A program made the translations under genes and the position numbers. This document shows, piece after piece, positions 10,458-22,012 of a stretch of 64,000 nucleotides of DNA (its first letter is position 1; every line of letters begins with the position of its first letter). The notes under the pieces are model-generated. The model was not told the origin of the DNA and did not search any database. It worked only from the letters and a program-made list of their open reading frames with translations. The stretch is from Cerrena zonata (Eukaryota; Basidiomycota; Agaricomycetes; Polyporales; Cerrenaceae), in the NCBI GenBank assembly GCA_038087015.1, contig JASBNA010000003.1:868001-932000 (forward strand), given 5' to 3'.

Positions 10458-12748
10458 ATGCCTCGGATACGAAAGAGTACGGTATTTCAACTATTTTAAT
10501 GATGGACATAGCTAACCTCTATTTACAGAAACAAGCAATCGTGGTACGACCCACCAACGGCAAAGGATTCAGCACAAGGTCGCAGAAACCAGGAAGAAGC
10601 GAAAGAAAAGCGACAAGAAGAACCCTCAGCGAAAGTCGAGTACGTTGAATCATACTTTTACTCTGCGCTATTCTCATACATCAGTTTCCCCTCAGCAAAG
10701 CCCAAGGATCTCGGGATTCCGAACAACTTCCCATACAGAGATCAGATTCTTGCCGAAGTAGCTGAGCAGCGCAGACTTGTAAGTTCACATCTCCGTATCA
10801 AATTTTCATCGTCTCATTGGTTACCCAAGGCCGTTGAGGAAAAGCAAAAGCGTAAAGAAGCCAGAAAGCAGAAGGCATCCGCCGAAGAAGAGCCTGAGGA
10901 AGACGATGCGGGAGACATTGGTGTCTCTACCCTAGTCGGTTCAAGCAAAGTGAAGCCAGCAACCGTGGCGTCGAAAGCGGCTGTGTTTGATGAAGAAGAT
11001 GAGGCACCTGTCCTCATGAACCCGGACCTCCCGACGCTTGAGGCAGTTATTGAGAAATCAGACGTTGTCATCGAAATACTCGACGCTCGAGATCCCCTCG
11101 CTTACAGAAGCTCTCACCTCGAGGAACTTGTCAAATCAAAAACTAAGAAATTATTATTAGTCCTCAACAAAATCGGTACGTTATTTGCAGTAAACTACGA
11201 GGCTCTAGTTTTCAAGCCCACTTTCTAGATACTTGCCCTAGGGAGTCCATCGAATCATGGGTCCGTGCACTCAGCAAAGAATATCCAGTATTCCTCTTCC
11301 GTTCTGCATCCGCCTTCCTCCCCGAAAACGAGTCTGTTGACCCTAAAGGGAAGGGCAAGAAGCGTGCTGACGATGCACAGGGAGTTGCTGTTCTTTTCGA
11401 ATATTTGGAGAGTCTTGTTAAGGACCTGACAGAAGAACGGCCTCTCAATGTTGCTGTCTTGGGCTGGACGAACGTCAGTCATCCTTATAGTGCATGTCCT
11501 ATTCCATTGTTGACGTTTGAATTGGTATAGGTTGGAAAGAGCTCATTCGTTAGCTCCCTCACACGAAAAGTGTCCCTTCCTATCTACAAATTAACTCCGA
11601 CATTAGGCGATGGCCCAACTACGACCTCATACCCGCAGGAAGTCACACTCACCTTGAAAGATCGTGAGGTTAACCTCATCGACACTCCTGGCTTTTCGTG
11701 GCGCCGAGCACCCGAGGAAGCTGAAGAGGAAGTTGAACGTTACCGAACCCAAGATATCTTGGTTCGAAGCAAAGGTCACATTGAGCGATTAAAAGACCCG
11801 CAGCCTGTTGGTAAGTGGATCAGGATTTTCACTGTTTGCGTTGTGAAGTTTGCTAATAATTCATTTCATAACTCAGTACATAACATCGTGTCTCGTGCTG
11901 GTCGAGAGGATCTGATGCTCTTCTACAACATCCCTGCCTTCGCAGAGGGAGACGTCAATGCATTCCTGTCAGGCGTTGCTCGCGCGAACAGCCTAATTAA
12001 GAAGGTTCGAATCCTGTCTCTCTAATATACCTTTATAGACTGACATATTTATATCTTCTAGGGAGGTGTCCTCGATTTGACAGGTGCTTCAAAGATCGTT
12101 CTTCGGGACTGGAGAACTGGCAAATTCCCCCGTTTCACTCTTCCCTCGCCTGCACTTTTGGAAAATTCTCCTGCTGTCAGTGAGTCAAATGAGAAAATCT
12201 TGGCCACACTCAAGACCCGTCGGGAAATTCGGAATGCTACTGGTGTTGTGAAGTTGAAGAGTGGAGAGATTGAGCGACGGGAGGTTGAGTTGGAGAAGAC
12301 CTGGATTGATGATGAGAGTAGCGATGATGAAGACGAGGAGGTGGATGAGTTGGAAGAGGACGGGATGGAGGTGGATGAAGATGACGAAGACGAGGATGAT
12401 GAGGATGAGGATGAGGATGTCGAAATGGATGATGAAGATGAAGAGGATGAGGAAAATGAAGAAGAGCCACCTCATGTTGGCAAACGGAAACGAGGGCAAT
12501 CATCGAAGCCCGCTCCCCTCCCCAAAAAGAAGGTAGCATTTTCAGCGAAAAATGTTCCTTCATCAAAACCATCGGCCCCGACGAAGAGTATTCTCAAAGC
12601 GTCAGAGAAACCGAAGTTGCCTGCGAAGTCGAAATCAAAATCGAAACCTACCCCCCAACCCGCTGCATCTGTTTCCAAGGTTGCTAACGGAAAGGCATCG
12701 AGGGGTAAAGAGGAGGACGGAGCTTACGATTTTGGCAAGTTCTTCTAG
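10458..12748 (+). CDS. NUG1: Nucleolar circularly permuted GTPase, NUG1/GNL3 (nucleostemin) family
   Basis: Exons 10458-10476, 10529-10639, 10696-10778, 10830-11175, 11229-11473, 11531-11810, 11877-12004 and 12062-12748 give 632 residues. The start MPRIRKKTS and following basic stretch are the GN3L-Grn1 nucleolar domain. GTPase motifs come in permuted order: DARDP, then G4 NKID (split by an intron), then G1 GWTNVGKSS, then G3 DTPG. The C-terminus has a long acidic run of Asp/Glu (about 12310-12470), then a Lys/Ser/Pro-rich tail. The family acts in 60S pre-ribosome assembly and export. The first coding exon is only 19 nt. The Asp/Glu run is encoded by GAN repeats, a likely site of length variation. 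Confidence 0.93.
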
Positions 12749-12938
12749 TTGTATCTCATCTTTGCGTATCTTTAGTACCTCATTATCCTTTTCGATTTAC
12801 CCACTGGGATTTATTTTCCAAATACAACGAGTCTGGTATGAGTTTAAGAGTAGCAGCAAAACAGTAATAATACACACAACATGAGCGACAGCAGAAACGT
12901 AAGTAGACAGACAATAAACCAACAATTAAATGATCGTA

Positions 12939-14734
12939 TCACGTTGAAGACATTACGACATCCTCACTCGCCTTCTCCATGGTATCCATTCTAGCTTTCT
13001 CGTACTCCCTACTTTTTGCAGCGTACTGGTTAGGATGGGTAACACTTTCTCCAAGGCCAATACCTTCCCCCTTCTTGACACCATACCTCCCATGTGTGAT
13101 TTCGAAAACACGGGTACATGCAACGTGATAATGTTTGGATTTCACAGCGGTCATGATGTCCGGAAGATCTGATGTTGTCAGGCCTTGTGAAGAGTATGTT
13201 GAGATCAAAGCCGATGCCAGATTGTCTTCGGAGAAGTGTCGGTATGGACAACCGTGAGCTTCGCCTGTCCCTGGGGCTTCCGCTGTTAGAATTTGTACGC
13301 AGCTGAATAGGGACTGCAGTGAGTATGTGATACCGTGCGAGAATATGATCTAGGATTACCTCTTCGCCGCGTAATTGGCTCGTTTACCCTCCAAACCGTA
13401 TGAATGTCGGATATTATAACGATATTCCTTGTTAAATTTGTCCTCTTGTATTTTGCTGAACGACCGACGCCAGAACGTTATGGCTTCGTCTATCGACAAG
13501 CCAAGGACCTAAGATAAAATATTTTCAATGAGACAAATTGCTGGCACAATGCATATATATGCTTACCTTCAGGAACAATCCATACTGCAAACGACCATTA
13601 TGCTTCAAATGTTTGTCTCTGCGGAGAGTCTCGTGTAGGTGTCGCATACACATGGGGTAATGTGCCCTTGCAATTCCGTCTATCATGTCTGCAGTAAGCT
13701 GCTCTCCATTCGTTGAAGCAGTCCCCGTTGACCATTCTGAGGAAACACCGGCGAGGAATCCTTGTGAGAGGTTCTCAAGGATGGGAACAATTCGCGTATC
13801 TTCATCTAGTCTTGGTAATGCTTTCGCCGTAAGCTATGGCTAGTTAATTTTGAGAAGATAGAACACACTGGATGAACTGACCTCGAGTGCCTTTTCTAGG
13901 CTCTTTTGATATTCTTGGAAGATGATACTTGATTGCTCCCTCTGAGGGACGTAGGCCATTCCATCCTTGAGGAAAACCTTACGTTTCTCCACAAGGTCTG
14001 GGACTCGAGTCCATTTCACCTTGAAGAACCTTTCCTTCTTCAGATCGAAGTCTTTAAAATGGGAGGAGGCGGCAATTAAGTCTGACATATGTTGCTTCAC
14101 TTCGCTTTCGGGTACCTAACGTGTCTTTCGGTAAACAGCATCCAGAGTAACAAAATCTTTCGTACCTCTACCCAATTGAAATCTTTCGAGCTAACAAAGT
14201 CCCTTCGCTCGTCTGCATCGTCTGTATCATAGCGAATCCTAAAGAGTGCAAGCTCCGCTTTGACGAATCGCCGGCGCAGATCCTCCCTAGACAAACTATT
14301 AGGAGAACCATCATGATTTACGCGAACTTCAACTCACGATCGACAGAACGCAAGTCTGAGTACGTAGTGTCCAATGTGGTCTTTTCTCCGTTCACTATCT
14401 CTATCCACAGTGAGAGCAGTCCTGCTGTTTAACGGCAAGTATTTCTCCGACTGGTTTTGTGTGACATTCTTGAGCTCATCCCATGTGCGATTGCGGACGA
14501 AAGAGGACTCGATCTCTGCAAGAACGCGCAGTCGGTCAAGAGCACACGTCTCAAATTCCTCAATGGTAATGTCGTCTAACGGTGGTCGGTCATAACTGTT
14601 AACACGAGTGTCAATAGTTCAGAAAGGTGAGCCTAGAATTCCATTACTGACAAGTTCAATCGGTAGGGATACTTGAGGTTTGAGTATCTCTCTACTTCGG
14701 GAAGTTTCGCCACCCTCTCTCTGGCACTGAACAT
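12939..14734 (-). CDS. PRI2: DNA primase large subunit
   Basis: Exons 14734-14652, 14595-14338, 14295-14166, 14115-13882, 13833-13567, 13508-13360 and 13302-12939 give 494 residues, close to fungal PRI2. The four cysteines expected to hold the [4Fe-4S] cluster are present at about Cys297, Cys375, Cys392 and Cys436. Surrounding motifs fit as well: [24 protein letters not shown] and GCPYRHF. The protein is the regulatory subunit of primase in the pol alpha complex and helps initiate and hand over RNA primers. At the exon 6/7 junction the acceptor TATTCAG, not the nearer CTGCAG, keeps the frame and gives KSC. It is convergent with NUG1, 190 bp apart. A perfect ACGCGT lies 120 bp upstream of the start. 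Confidence 0.94.
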
Positions 14735-15473
14735 GCTTATACCGTTTGGCTAGGAAGGGGTTTATATGTTGGTTATATGGAGAAGAGCTTTACGAGGGCA
14801 CGAATTGGACACGCTTGCCAGAGAATAATATGATTGATATCATCATTGAGCGCGACGCGTCACGATCATGGGATGTTTGTCACAGCTGTATTTTGTCACG
14901 CCATGTCCCCGGCGTGTAGGTTATCATGTACTGATACTAACGGTAACTTGACCTACTACTACTCTCTGTAGCTGGCCGACATACCGACTACATCTTTGAT
15001 ATTAGGTCCCACCCGGCCATTATCTTCGTCTCCGCTGCGACGGCCATAATGATATGTCATCAAGACATTCGGATTTAGCACTAGTCACCTTGATCTTTAC
15101 GGGCACGGTTTTTGCACAGTTTCTCTCACCAACTTGAAAAGAACGCCATTAGATGCAGCAACCACTGTTCGGGAGCATTGACACTTCCCTTGACCCTTGA
15201 CCCTTTCATCAACTGTTTGCGATTATGTCCATCTCATCGCCGGGTTCCCGTCGTTGTGATTGTAGTGCAGTATATGCTAGACCAACGCTCATACTCTTTT
15301 TTTGCTTCACACAAAATGGCTCATCAGTGAAATTGTAGATATCTAGCCGTGGTTAGGCCAAATGGAGGTATTGTAGATCTTTGCTATTCTTGTAACTGAA
15401 CTAGCTGGATATGTATATTGTTTGGTATATAAAGTTGGGTTGAGGTCTTCCCACTCATGTTCTTCTCGCCTCG
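14735..15473. other. Intergenic region between PRI2 and the DUF6533 gene
   Basis: This 739-bp divergent region should hold both promoters. It contains the ACGCGT listed separately, three GTCAC pentamers between 14858 and 14907, and a TATATAAA at 15426-15433, 41 bp before the DUF6533 start. No coding sequence is apparent; short open frames such as the one at 15112-15330 have no family resemblance. Confidence 0.5.
14854..14859 (-). promoter_or_regulatory. MCB element (ACGCGT) upstream of PRI2
   Basis: A palindromic ACGCGT inside GCGACGCGTCAC, 120 bp upstream of the PRI2 start. Primase and polymerase alpha subunit genes are classic MBF targets in yeasts, so the site and gene fit. Binding is inferred, not shown. 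Confidence 0.6.
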
Positions 15474-17238
15474 ATGTCTGAACTAGGTCTAACACCGGAT
15501 GAAATTGTTACTATACTGTATGTGCTTTGACCCTACCTTACATCCTCTCTTAGTCTAATATTGTGATCAGTGCCCAGAACCAGCTCACAGGGTATTTCTT
15601 TGTTGCTGGATTAGGTGAGCTACTAAAAATCCATCTGAACTGCATTTCAAACCTGAATTATTTGTAGCACTAGCTGTCTATGATACTATTTTAGCTTTTC
15701 CCCAAGAGCTGAAATGTATCTGGCAAAGGAAATTTAGCATGGCTTCTGTTCTCTATCTACTTATCAGATATGGTACCTTCTTCAACATCTTTCTGAGGGT
15801 GTTTGCAGGATTCTATATCTATCCAAATGTTACTGTGAGTTAAGACCATCTACTTTGCTAAACACTTGATTGATTATAATTTACAGAGGTGCTTTCTGAC
15901 TTACACTGAATATACTACTCAAATTCTCACAATCATCCTAGCTGCAAAGGAGGGGTATATATTGGTTATATTGTGGATATCTCTTGCAGACTTGCCTATG
16001 CTAGTAAGAGTTCATAATTTATCTTTGTGACTTCTCTAATAGTATGACTAGCATTTGACTGTCTGAGGGTTTGGGGTATCACTCAGCACCAATGGTCATC
16101 CACTTTTATAGTTTTCCTTCTGAGCATGTTTGATCCAGCTGTCAATATAGTAAGTTTTGTCTTATATCATCAGGAAATAGATACAATGACACAAATAATA
16201 GTACAATGTTTCTATCCCTGCCACCTTTTCACATGGTGCTATCAGGTCCTCTCAAAGGCTGCTTGCCAGTCCCAGACAAGGATGTTTATATCTAGTATGT
16301 ATGACTTGTCATCTAGGGAGACATTACTAACACAGATTATAGCTGTTTGTTTTTACTTTTATAGTTCCTAACTTCTGCTAATATATGGACTTTCTCCAGT
16401 AAGTGTGATTACAAGGACAATCTCAATAGCTTCAGATGCTGCAGTTTTGGTCATAACACTGTCCACCACATGGGGTATTTTTAAAGCAGGCCAACAATTA
16501 AGGACCCAAACTTCAATTACAACAGTACTAATTCAGAATGGTAATTCCCTTTCTTCTAAGTTTATATCAACTACTAATCTTGTTTTTAAAGGTTCAATAC
16601 AATTCTGGTATATCTTCCTTGAAAGTATCTATATCAATGACATTGTGCTAAAATATTGTATTCTTATAGCACACTCCTTTTGTTGAATGTCGTGGCTATG
16701 ATTCTAGATCTGTTGTCTGTTACCAATCTCAAATCAGTAAGTTCAAAACCAATATCTCTGGTCTCACCTGCATGCTTATATCAACAAATTTGCCTTTAGA
16801 ACAGCAGTCAAGATGAAACACTCTTCATAGTCATTCAAGAAATGTAGGTAGTCTCTCAGAGAGTTGAAAACAAGCTGACCACATATTTTGTAGATTCAAC
16901 TCAATTGTACTCTCACATTTCATCTTGAACCTCCGCTCTATCTATCATATAGACTCGGATAGCAAGCCCTCCTTTGACCAGCACTCAACCGTGCACTTTG
17001 CTACCTTTATTGAAGGAAATATGGGTACTTCCTTGAGTACCTCTTGGATTGTTGGCAATAATAGAGATGCTGAGAATGAAGCCATTCAGTACTCGGACAA
17101 TCCACTCATGACTGGATTGCTTGATACTGGAGATCAGACAGACATCGAGTTTGCGAACACCAGGTAAATATAATTTCGAATTCAATCAGGTCACTTACCG
17201 ATGCTAACATATCTTCTAGTCGCTCCACTTTCATTTAA
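15474..17238 (+). CDS. DUF6533-like multi-spanning membrane protein (one intron junction out of phase)
   Basis: Proposed exons: 15474-15517, 15571-15614, 15668-15834, 15887-16003, 16052-16149, 16202-16298, 16400-16540, 16592-16607, 16670-16736, 16800-16843, 16894-17163, 17220-17238. Recognisable family blocks in order are YDTILAFPQELKCIW, VLYLLIRYG, CLRVWGIT, ITRTISIASDAAVLVIT, FCTLLLLNVV and a final FNSIVLSHFILNLRS. This is the seven-helix pattern of the large Agaricomycete DUF6533 family, whose function is unknown. The junction between exons 4 and 5 is one base out of phase with any acceptable splice pair, so either a base is missing or the gene is decaying. The last intron (17164-17219) is optional; unspliced, translation would stop at 17167. 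The region is visibly AT-richer than its neighbours. Confidence 0.66.
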
Positions 17239-17551
17239 ACATTCATGTAAATACACTTAGAGGCTTGGACACGACTGAACATATTATAATAATAGGTTCC
17301 ACTACATCTCGAAAGCATACTGCAAAAGCGACAATATGATACATAAGTACAGGTTACAGACGAGAGAGAGAGCAATAGACAATATTGGACAACAACATAT
17401 ACAAAATGATAACATAGTACAAGTACCCGTCTATCGAGACTATTCCACAAATCAAGAAAGCAAATAATGAACGAACGAACGAACGAGCGAAATAACCAAT
17501 CAATACTTTTATATAACCCTATGCAACATCCAATGTTCAGAGCTCTGCTGT
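17239..17551. other. Short convergent intergenic region with a (GAAC)n microsatellite
   Basis: This holds the 3' regions of the DUF6533 gene (+) and the disordered-protein gene (-). A tetranucleotide repeat (GAAC)4 lies at 17469-17484 and decays into GAGC/GAAA. A short (GA)n run sits near 17364. Nothing else is visible. Confidence 0.5.
17469..17484. repeat. (GAAC)4 microsatellite
   Basis: Four perfect GAAC units followed by an imperfect fifth, in AT-rich non-coding DNA. Simple sequence repeat with no evident function. Confidence 0.85.
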
Positions 17552-20500
17552 CTAAGCCCCGTTCCTCTGCCTACTAGGTCGCAGCAAACTCTGATCGACG
17601 GAATCAGGGTCTACGTCGAATGTAACCCCCGGACGGTATCTACGAGAGCCTTTGCGTACACTTTGTTCGGCTTCGCCTCGATCCCTCCAATCTATGGTCG
17701 CAACCGTAGGATCACGTAGTGGAGGGGACGGTCTTCCCGCTGTGGAGCTACGTGTGGAATCGACAACTGTATTTGCCTATCAAACAGCGATCAATATCAT
17801 CCTCAACATCTCATGGGAAACGAAATACAAATACTTACCGCTGTGCCATCTTGAGCCTCAACAGAAGCAGCAGAGACAGTGCGATGGCGCTTCGAGAGTA
17901 AACGGAAGGGTGTGAACATCTTCGCGCTAGACATCCTCTGTTCAGCCGCAATAGGTGTAGGGGCGGCAATTGGGTGAGGTTGATGGATATGTTGATACGT
18001 TGTCTGAGTGGGTGGCGCAGACTGAGGTACCTGATGTTCCGGTCGGACAGTCGATGGTCGGTTGTGTGTCATAGTGGGTGTGTGGTTAGGGTGAGGTGCA
18101 ACAATATTCTTCACAGAGGCGGCAATCCCATTGATGGTAGTCTGAGAGTTGGCGCGAGATCTGTTCTTGGTTTCTTTCGGCATCACCGGAGGTCGAACCT
18201 CAGCTTGTTTAGGTGGTGAAGACCTGGAACGAAAAAGGCCCAAGAAACCGCCACGCTTGCGTGACTCCTTTTCCTTTGACGGTGTGATGGATGGAGCCGC
18301 GTTGCGTATAGAACTGAAGGAATTTCCTCTATGAAGCATAGAAGGCGCTAATGACGAGGGAGTGCGCAGTGGGTCTTGTTCGGGCGCAGGGGAAAGTGAG
18401 GTATCGATAGCAGGAGGATGATGTTTTCCAGGAGCTGGAGTGGAGGGATGTCCGGCAACTGCAACACGAGATGTAAAATTCCCAGCTTGTGAATCAGAAA
18501 CCGTACGGGAATGTAGGTGAGATGGCGCAGGTGTAGAGGTTGACCTCCCTCTACCAGTCTCAGGAACGGCATACGTCTGGCCTCGGATTGGTGTCGGAGC
18601 AGCAATCGCTGGTGGGTACGCCGACCTAGACGTATTGGTAGTTTGAGGGTTGGGGTAATATCGAGCTGACGGTGCAGGAGACGGCGCAGATCGTGGTGGA
18701 ATACGATGAGTAGTCTGCGTTGGAGGTGCCGAAGCTGGTTCAGTCGGGCGACCAAACTCCTGATGATACGTGCCACTTCGATATGCTGCCGCAATTGCAG
18801 CAGCAGACGAGCCGTTCGTATTTGCTGGAGTAGGTGTCGGCTGACTTCGTTGTGCATAATCCTGTGCAGGGGCATAACCCGTAATTGTAGGTTCGTGGTT
18901 TCGGACAGGATAGTCAGTAGTAGGGAGATGTGATGTCGGGTTAGTAGTTTGAACAGGGTTGCGCGCATAGGAATGTGATTGGTGAGGTACACTTGAGGAG
19001 ATGTTTGCTTGTGTTTGATTTACATTGGATGATAGCACATTAGTAGACGACTGTGGTTGCGAAGACGAATTAGCCAAGGGATATGAAGAGGACGGAGCTT
19101 GAGAACGGTATCGAGCATTATCTGGGTATCCTGAAGTCATGGAAGTGACTCCGCGAGTCGTCGTATCTGGTCGTGACTGGGCATGAGCGTGAGATTGGGC
19201 ACTGGCGATGTTAGTCTGGTTCAGTGGTCTAGTAGAAGTACCGGAGGGGGATTGTTTAGCAACATAAGGAAGTGAGATAGTGTCGTTAGAGCCGTTACGA
19301 GGATTGAGTCGTCCCGAAGGAGAATGTTTAGGTGTACCAGTACCTTGCGCTGCTCGCAAACTACTAACCTGTGCGTTCCGAGGTGACTGGGAAGACGTAC
19401 TTCCATTGACAGCTGTACTCTGTGAAGCTAGCTGCGCACCACGGGAAGACGCCTGAGGATGAACATTATGTACAGCAGCAGAAGGAGAGTCATGTGTTTG
19501 AGTATTCGGCAGAGTGGCAGACCTCATTTGACCAGGTGATATTTGAGAGCGTGAAGTTTGCCAAGGAGAGGCAGAGAGTATCTGTCCCGGTGCCGGAACA
19601 TTCTGTTTAGGGGAACGAGGGTCGTAAGGCTGAGCTGGACTCTGATCGGGTGCAGGTGCAGGTGCAGACGGGGGAGCAGGTGTCGAGGAGTACATCCGTC
19701 GCGGCTCGGGGATAGGTATCGGAGCTGCACGAGGCGTATCCTCTCCTGGTGCAGGTTCTGGGCCTTGCTGAGGAGAGAAAGTACCATTTTGCGCAGGTTG
19801 ATACTGACCATGAGAGGGCATAGTATACTTTGAGTTGGGGACATACAAATCCGCTGACACCGGGGGGTCTGGTGAATGATACACACTTAGTTTAGCGACA
19901 TGAGTAGATTGATTATCTGTCGCCGGATTCGGGTATAGATGAGAAACATCGGCCTTGGAATTCAAGATTTGAGATGCTTGTGGAGGTGATGGCTTTACCT
20001 GTTGTTTCGTGTAAGAATATCCTTGAACATTGTTCGGTCCTACAGAATGTCCGGGCGGTCTCGTTGAGGGTGGTCGAGCAGGCGCTTCAAGTGTTCCACT
20101 AGGTAATGCAGACGGAGCATGTATGTTTGACAGCGCAGTTCCTTGGGTTTCATTGCGCTGAGCAGCGCCTGAGCCATGTCCGTGGTGTTGATGACCAGAT
20201 GAAGCCAAATTGGCCTGGTGCGTCATCGATAGAGCCGCATTGGGATGCAAAAAAGCGTTATGCGGAATCGAACTAGAGCGCACAAGGCCAACAGGCGTAT
20301 ATCCAGCATCATTACCTTGACTGTCCAACTGTCGAGAAGTAGGAGCAGGAACGGTGTGACTCTTCGCCGGTAAAATTGGCGTTTGAGGATCCGCAGGCCC
20401 CTGTCCAGCTCGTATGCTGACTACATGCGGTACGTGGTTTGCAAATGTAGCATGACCTACGGGTAAAGCAGTTTGTCCCATATTGGGGGCGTGGGCTGGA

Positions 20501-22012
20501 GCGTCCACGTAGCCATCAGTGGGAGGCTGTCGACGAGGGACACGCTGCTAATGTAATATTAGCTAAAAGTGAAATACTCGTGCGTCAATTTAATTCTTAC
20601 TCGGCCTGTTCGCTCATTCTCGCTACCGGAAGGTCCTGAAGGGTTGTCGCCGAAGTGGTCTCGCCTACGTTCTGCAGTTCTCTAGAAGAGATTGTGAGTT
20701 TGAGTAGTATAGTATCGTTTACTTTGGAGACGCACTGCTCCACGTTCTCTCCCTGAATGTTCTTGTTCACTGCTTGACATACCAGACTCGTTTGGCTGTG
20801 TCCGATCACGATGGGTGCGATGCTTCCTCTTCTCACGTTCAGTAGAGTAATCTACAACCCGACGTGCGTCACCAGATGCTTGAGGACGAGTGGTGGTGGC
20901 ATGCGGGACGGGTGTATATTGTGTACTCGGTAGCGCGATGTTTGAGCTTGATGAAGGGATCTGTTCGGAATACGGCTGTCGTGTCTAAAAATAATATAAT
21001 TCAATGTAATTAATAGAAATAATAGACTGTATTCTGTACATACCGACGTCCTGTCATCTGGTCGAGGAGTCTTGTGCCTTATGATATTAGCAGCAGAAGC
21101 ATGAGTAGCCGATGGTGGTTCTACAGGACGAGTTTCCTGTCGTTTCCGAGCTTCTTCCTCCTTCGCCTTTCTTTCCCGCCTCTCTTGTCTTCGACGCTCT
21201 CGTTCCTCATCATATTTTTGCTGCTCCGCTCGCTCCTTCTCTCGCCGTCTCTCCTCCCTCCGACGTTCTTTATCTCGCTGTCTCTCCAACTCACGTGCTT
21301 GCTCCTCCTCCTGTGCCTTCCGACGCTCCCTCTCCCGCTCTTTATCTCGATCCTTTTCTTTCCTACGCTCCTTGTCACGTTTGCGGTCTCGTTCATCATC
21401 ACGATCTTTATGACGAGTTGAGGTACCCGGGTCGCGTGTAGGCTGTGTAGGAGGTATCCAGAAAGATTGCGTAGATGCAGGTGGTTGTGGAGCAGATGAG
21501 CCAGGCACAGCGGTTTGTCGTGTGTCTTGACTTGACTGAGCCATTCGAGCCTGTTCAGCAGCAAGAGTCTTTTCGTCTGACGAAGGGGGACTACGCTTTG
21601 AAGACTTCTTCTGAGCTTTCATATAGGAACGATAGTCGTAGGGTTCGGAGTCTCGAGGATGTGCAGTACCATTCACAGGCATAGTGGCGGGTTGAACTTG
21701 GGACAGAGGGTTGGGTGCGGCAGCATAGTCACCAGTGTTATAGTACCCAGGACCTGCAGCCTGCGTATAGTGTGACTGGTCCCTGCTGGCCGAGGACTTA
21801 TGGTAGGGATAAGACGCTGAGGAAGCAGGCAATTCTCCTAATACATCTGGTGCACGTCTTGTTGATCGATGGTGTTTGTCCTTGTCTTGTACGGGGTTGG
21901 GATTCCCTGGTTCAACATTATGTGGTCTCCGATTCCAGTCGTGTATAATGTGAAATGACTGACTGTCGTCCTTCTTCGACGAGCTTCGCTCACGATGACG
22001 GCGACTTGACAT
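17552..22012 (-). CDS. Large intrinsically disordered protein, unknown function
   Basis: Exons 22012-21044, 20984-20736, 20681-20601, 20547-17839 and 17776-17552 give 1410 residues with all phases consistent. I do not recognise the family. The first exon has an Arg/Ser-rich start and, around residues 190-310, a dense charged block of repeated RERER-, KEKDRD- and EERRR-like motifs that would form a single long helix or coiled coil. The long fourth exon is almost wholly Ser/Pro/Thr/Gln/Ala/His-rich with no predicted globular domain. The C-terminal roughly 140 residues are again basic (RSRSSPPKQ, FRLLSKRHRT, SVRKGSRRYRPG) and look more conserved. No membrane segment or signal peptide is seen. 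Fungal proteins of this build often act as scaffolds in signalling or RNA granules, but that is speculation. Confidence 0.75.

Noticed and set aside
12004..12015. GGTTCGAATCC, a perfect tRNA T-loop/B-box string
   Set aside because: It straddles the exon 7 donor of NUG1. No A box, acceptor stem or anticodon arm is found at the right distance on either strand.
12185..12572. Minus-strand open frames rich in Ile/Leu or His/Pro
   Set aside because: They are the complement of the Asp/Glu repeat tract of NUG1.
18348..18992. 214-codon minus-strand open frame
   Set aside because: It is another frame of the large disordered-protein exon; its Leu/Arg/His-rich content follows from the Ser/Pro/Gln codons of the real frame.
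21074..21441. Plus-strand open frames of over 100 codons, Leu/Ser/Phe-rich
   Set aside because: They are the complement of the charged Arg/Glu block of the disordered-protein gene.
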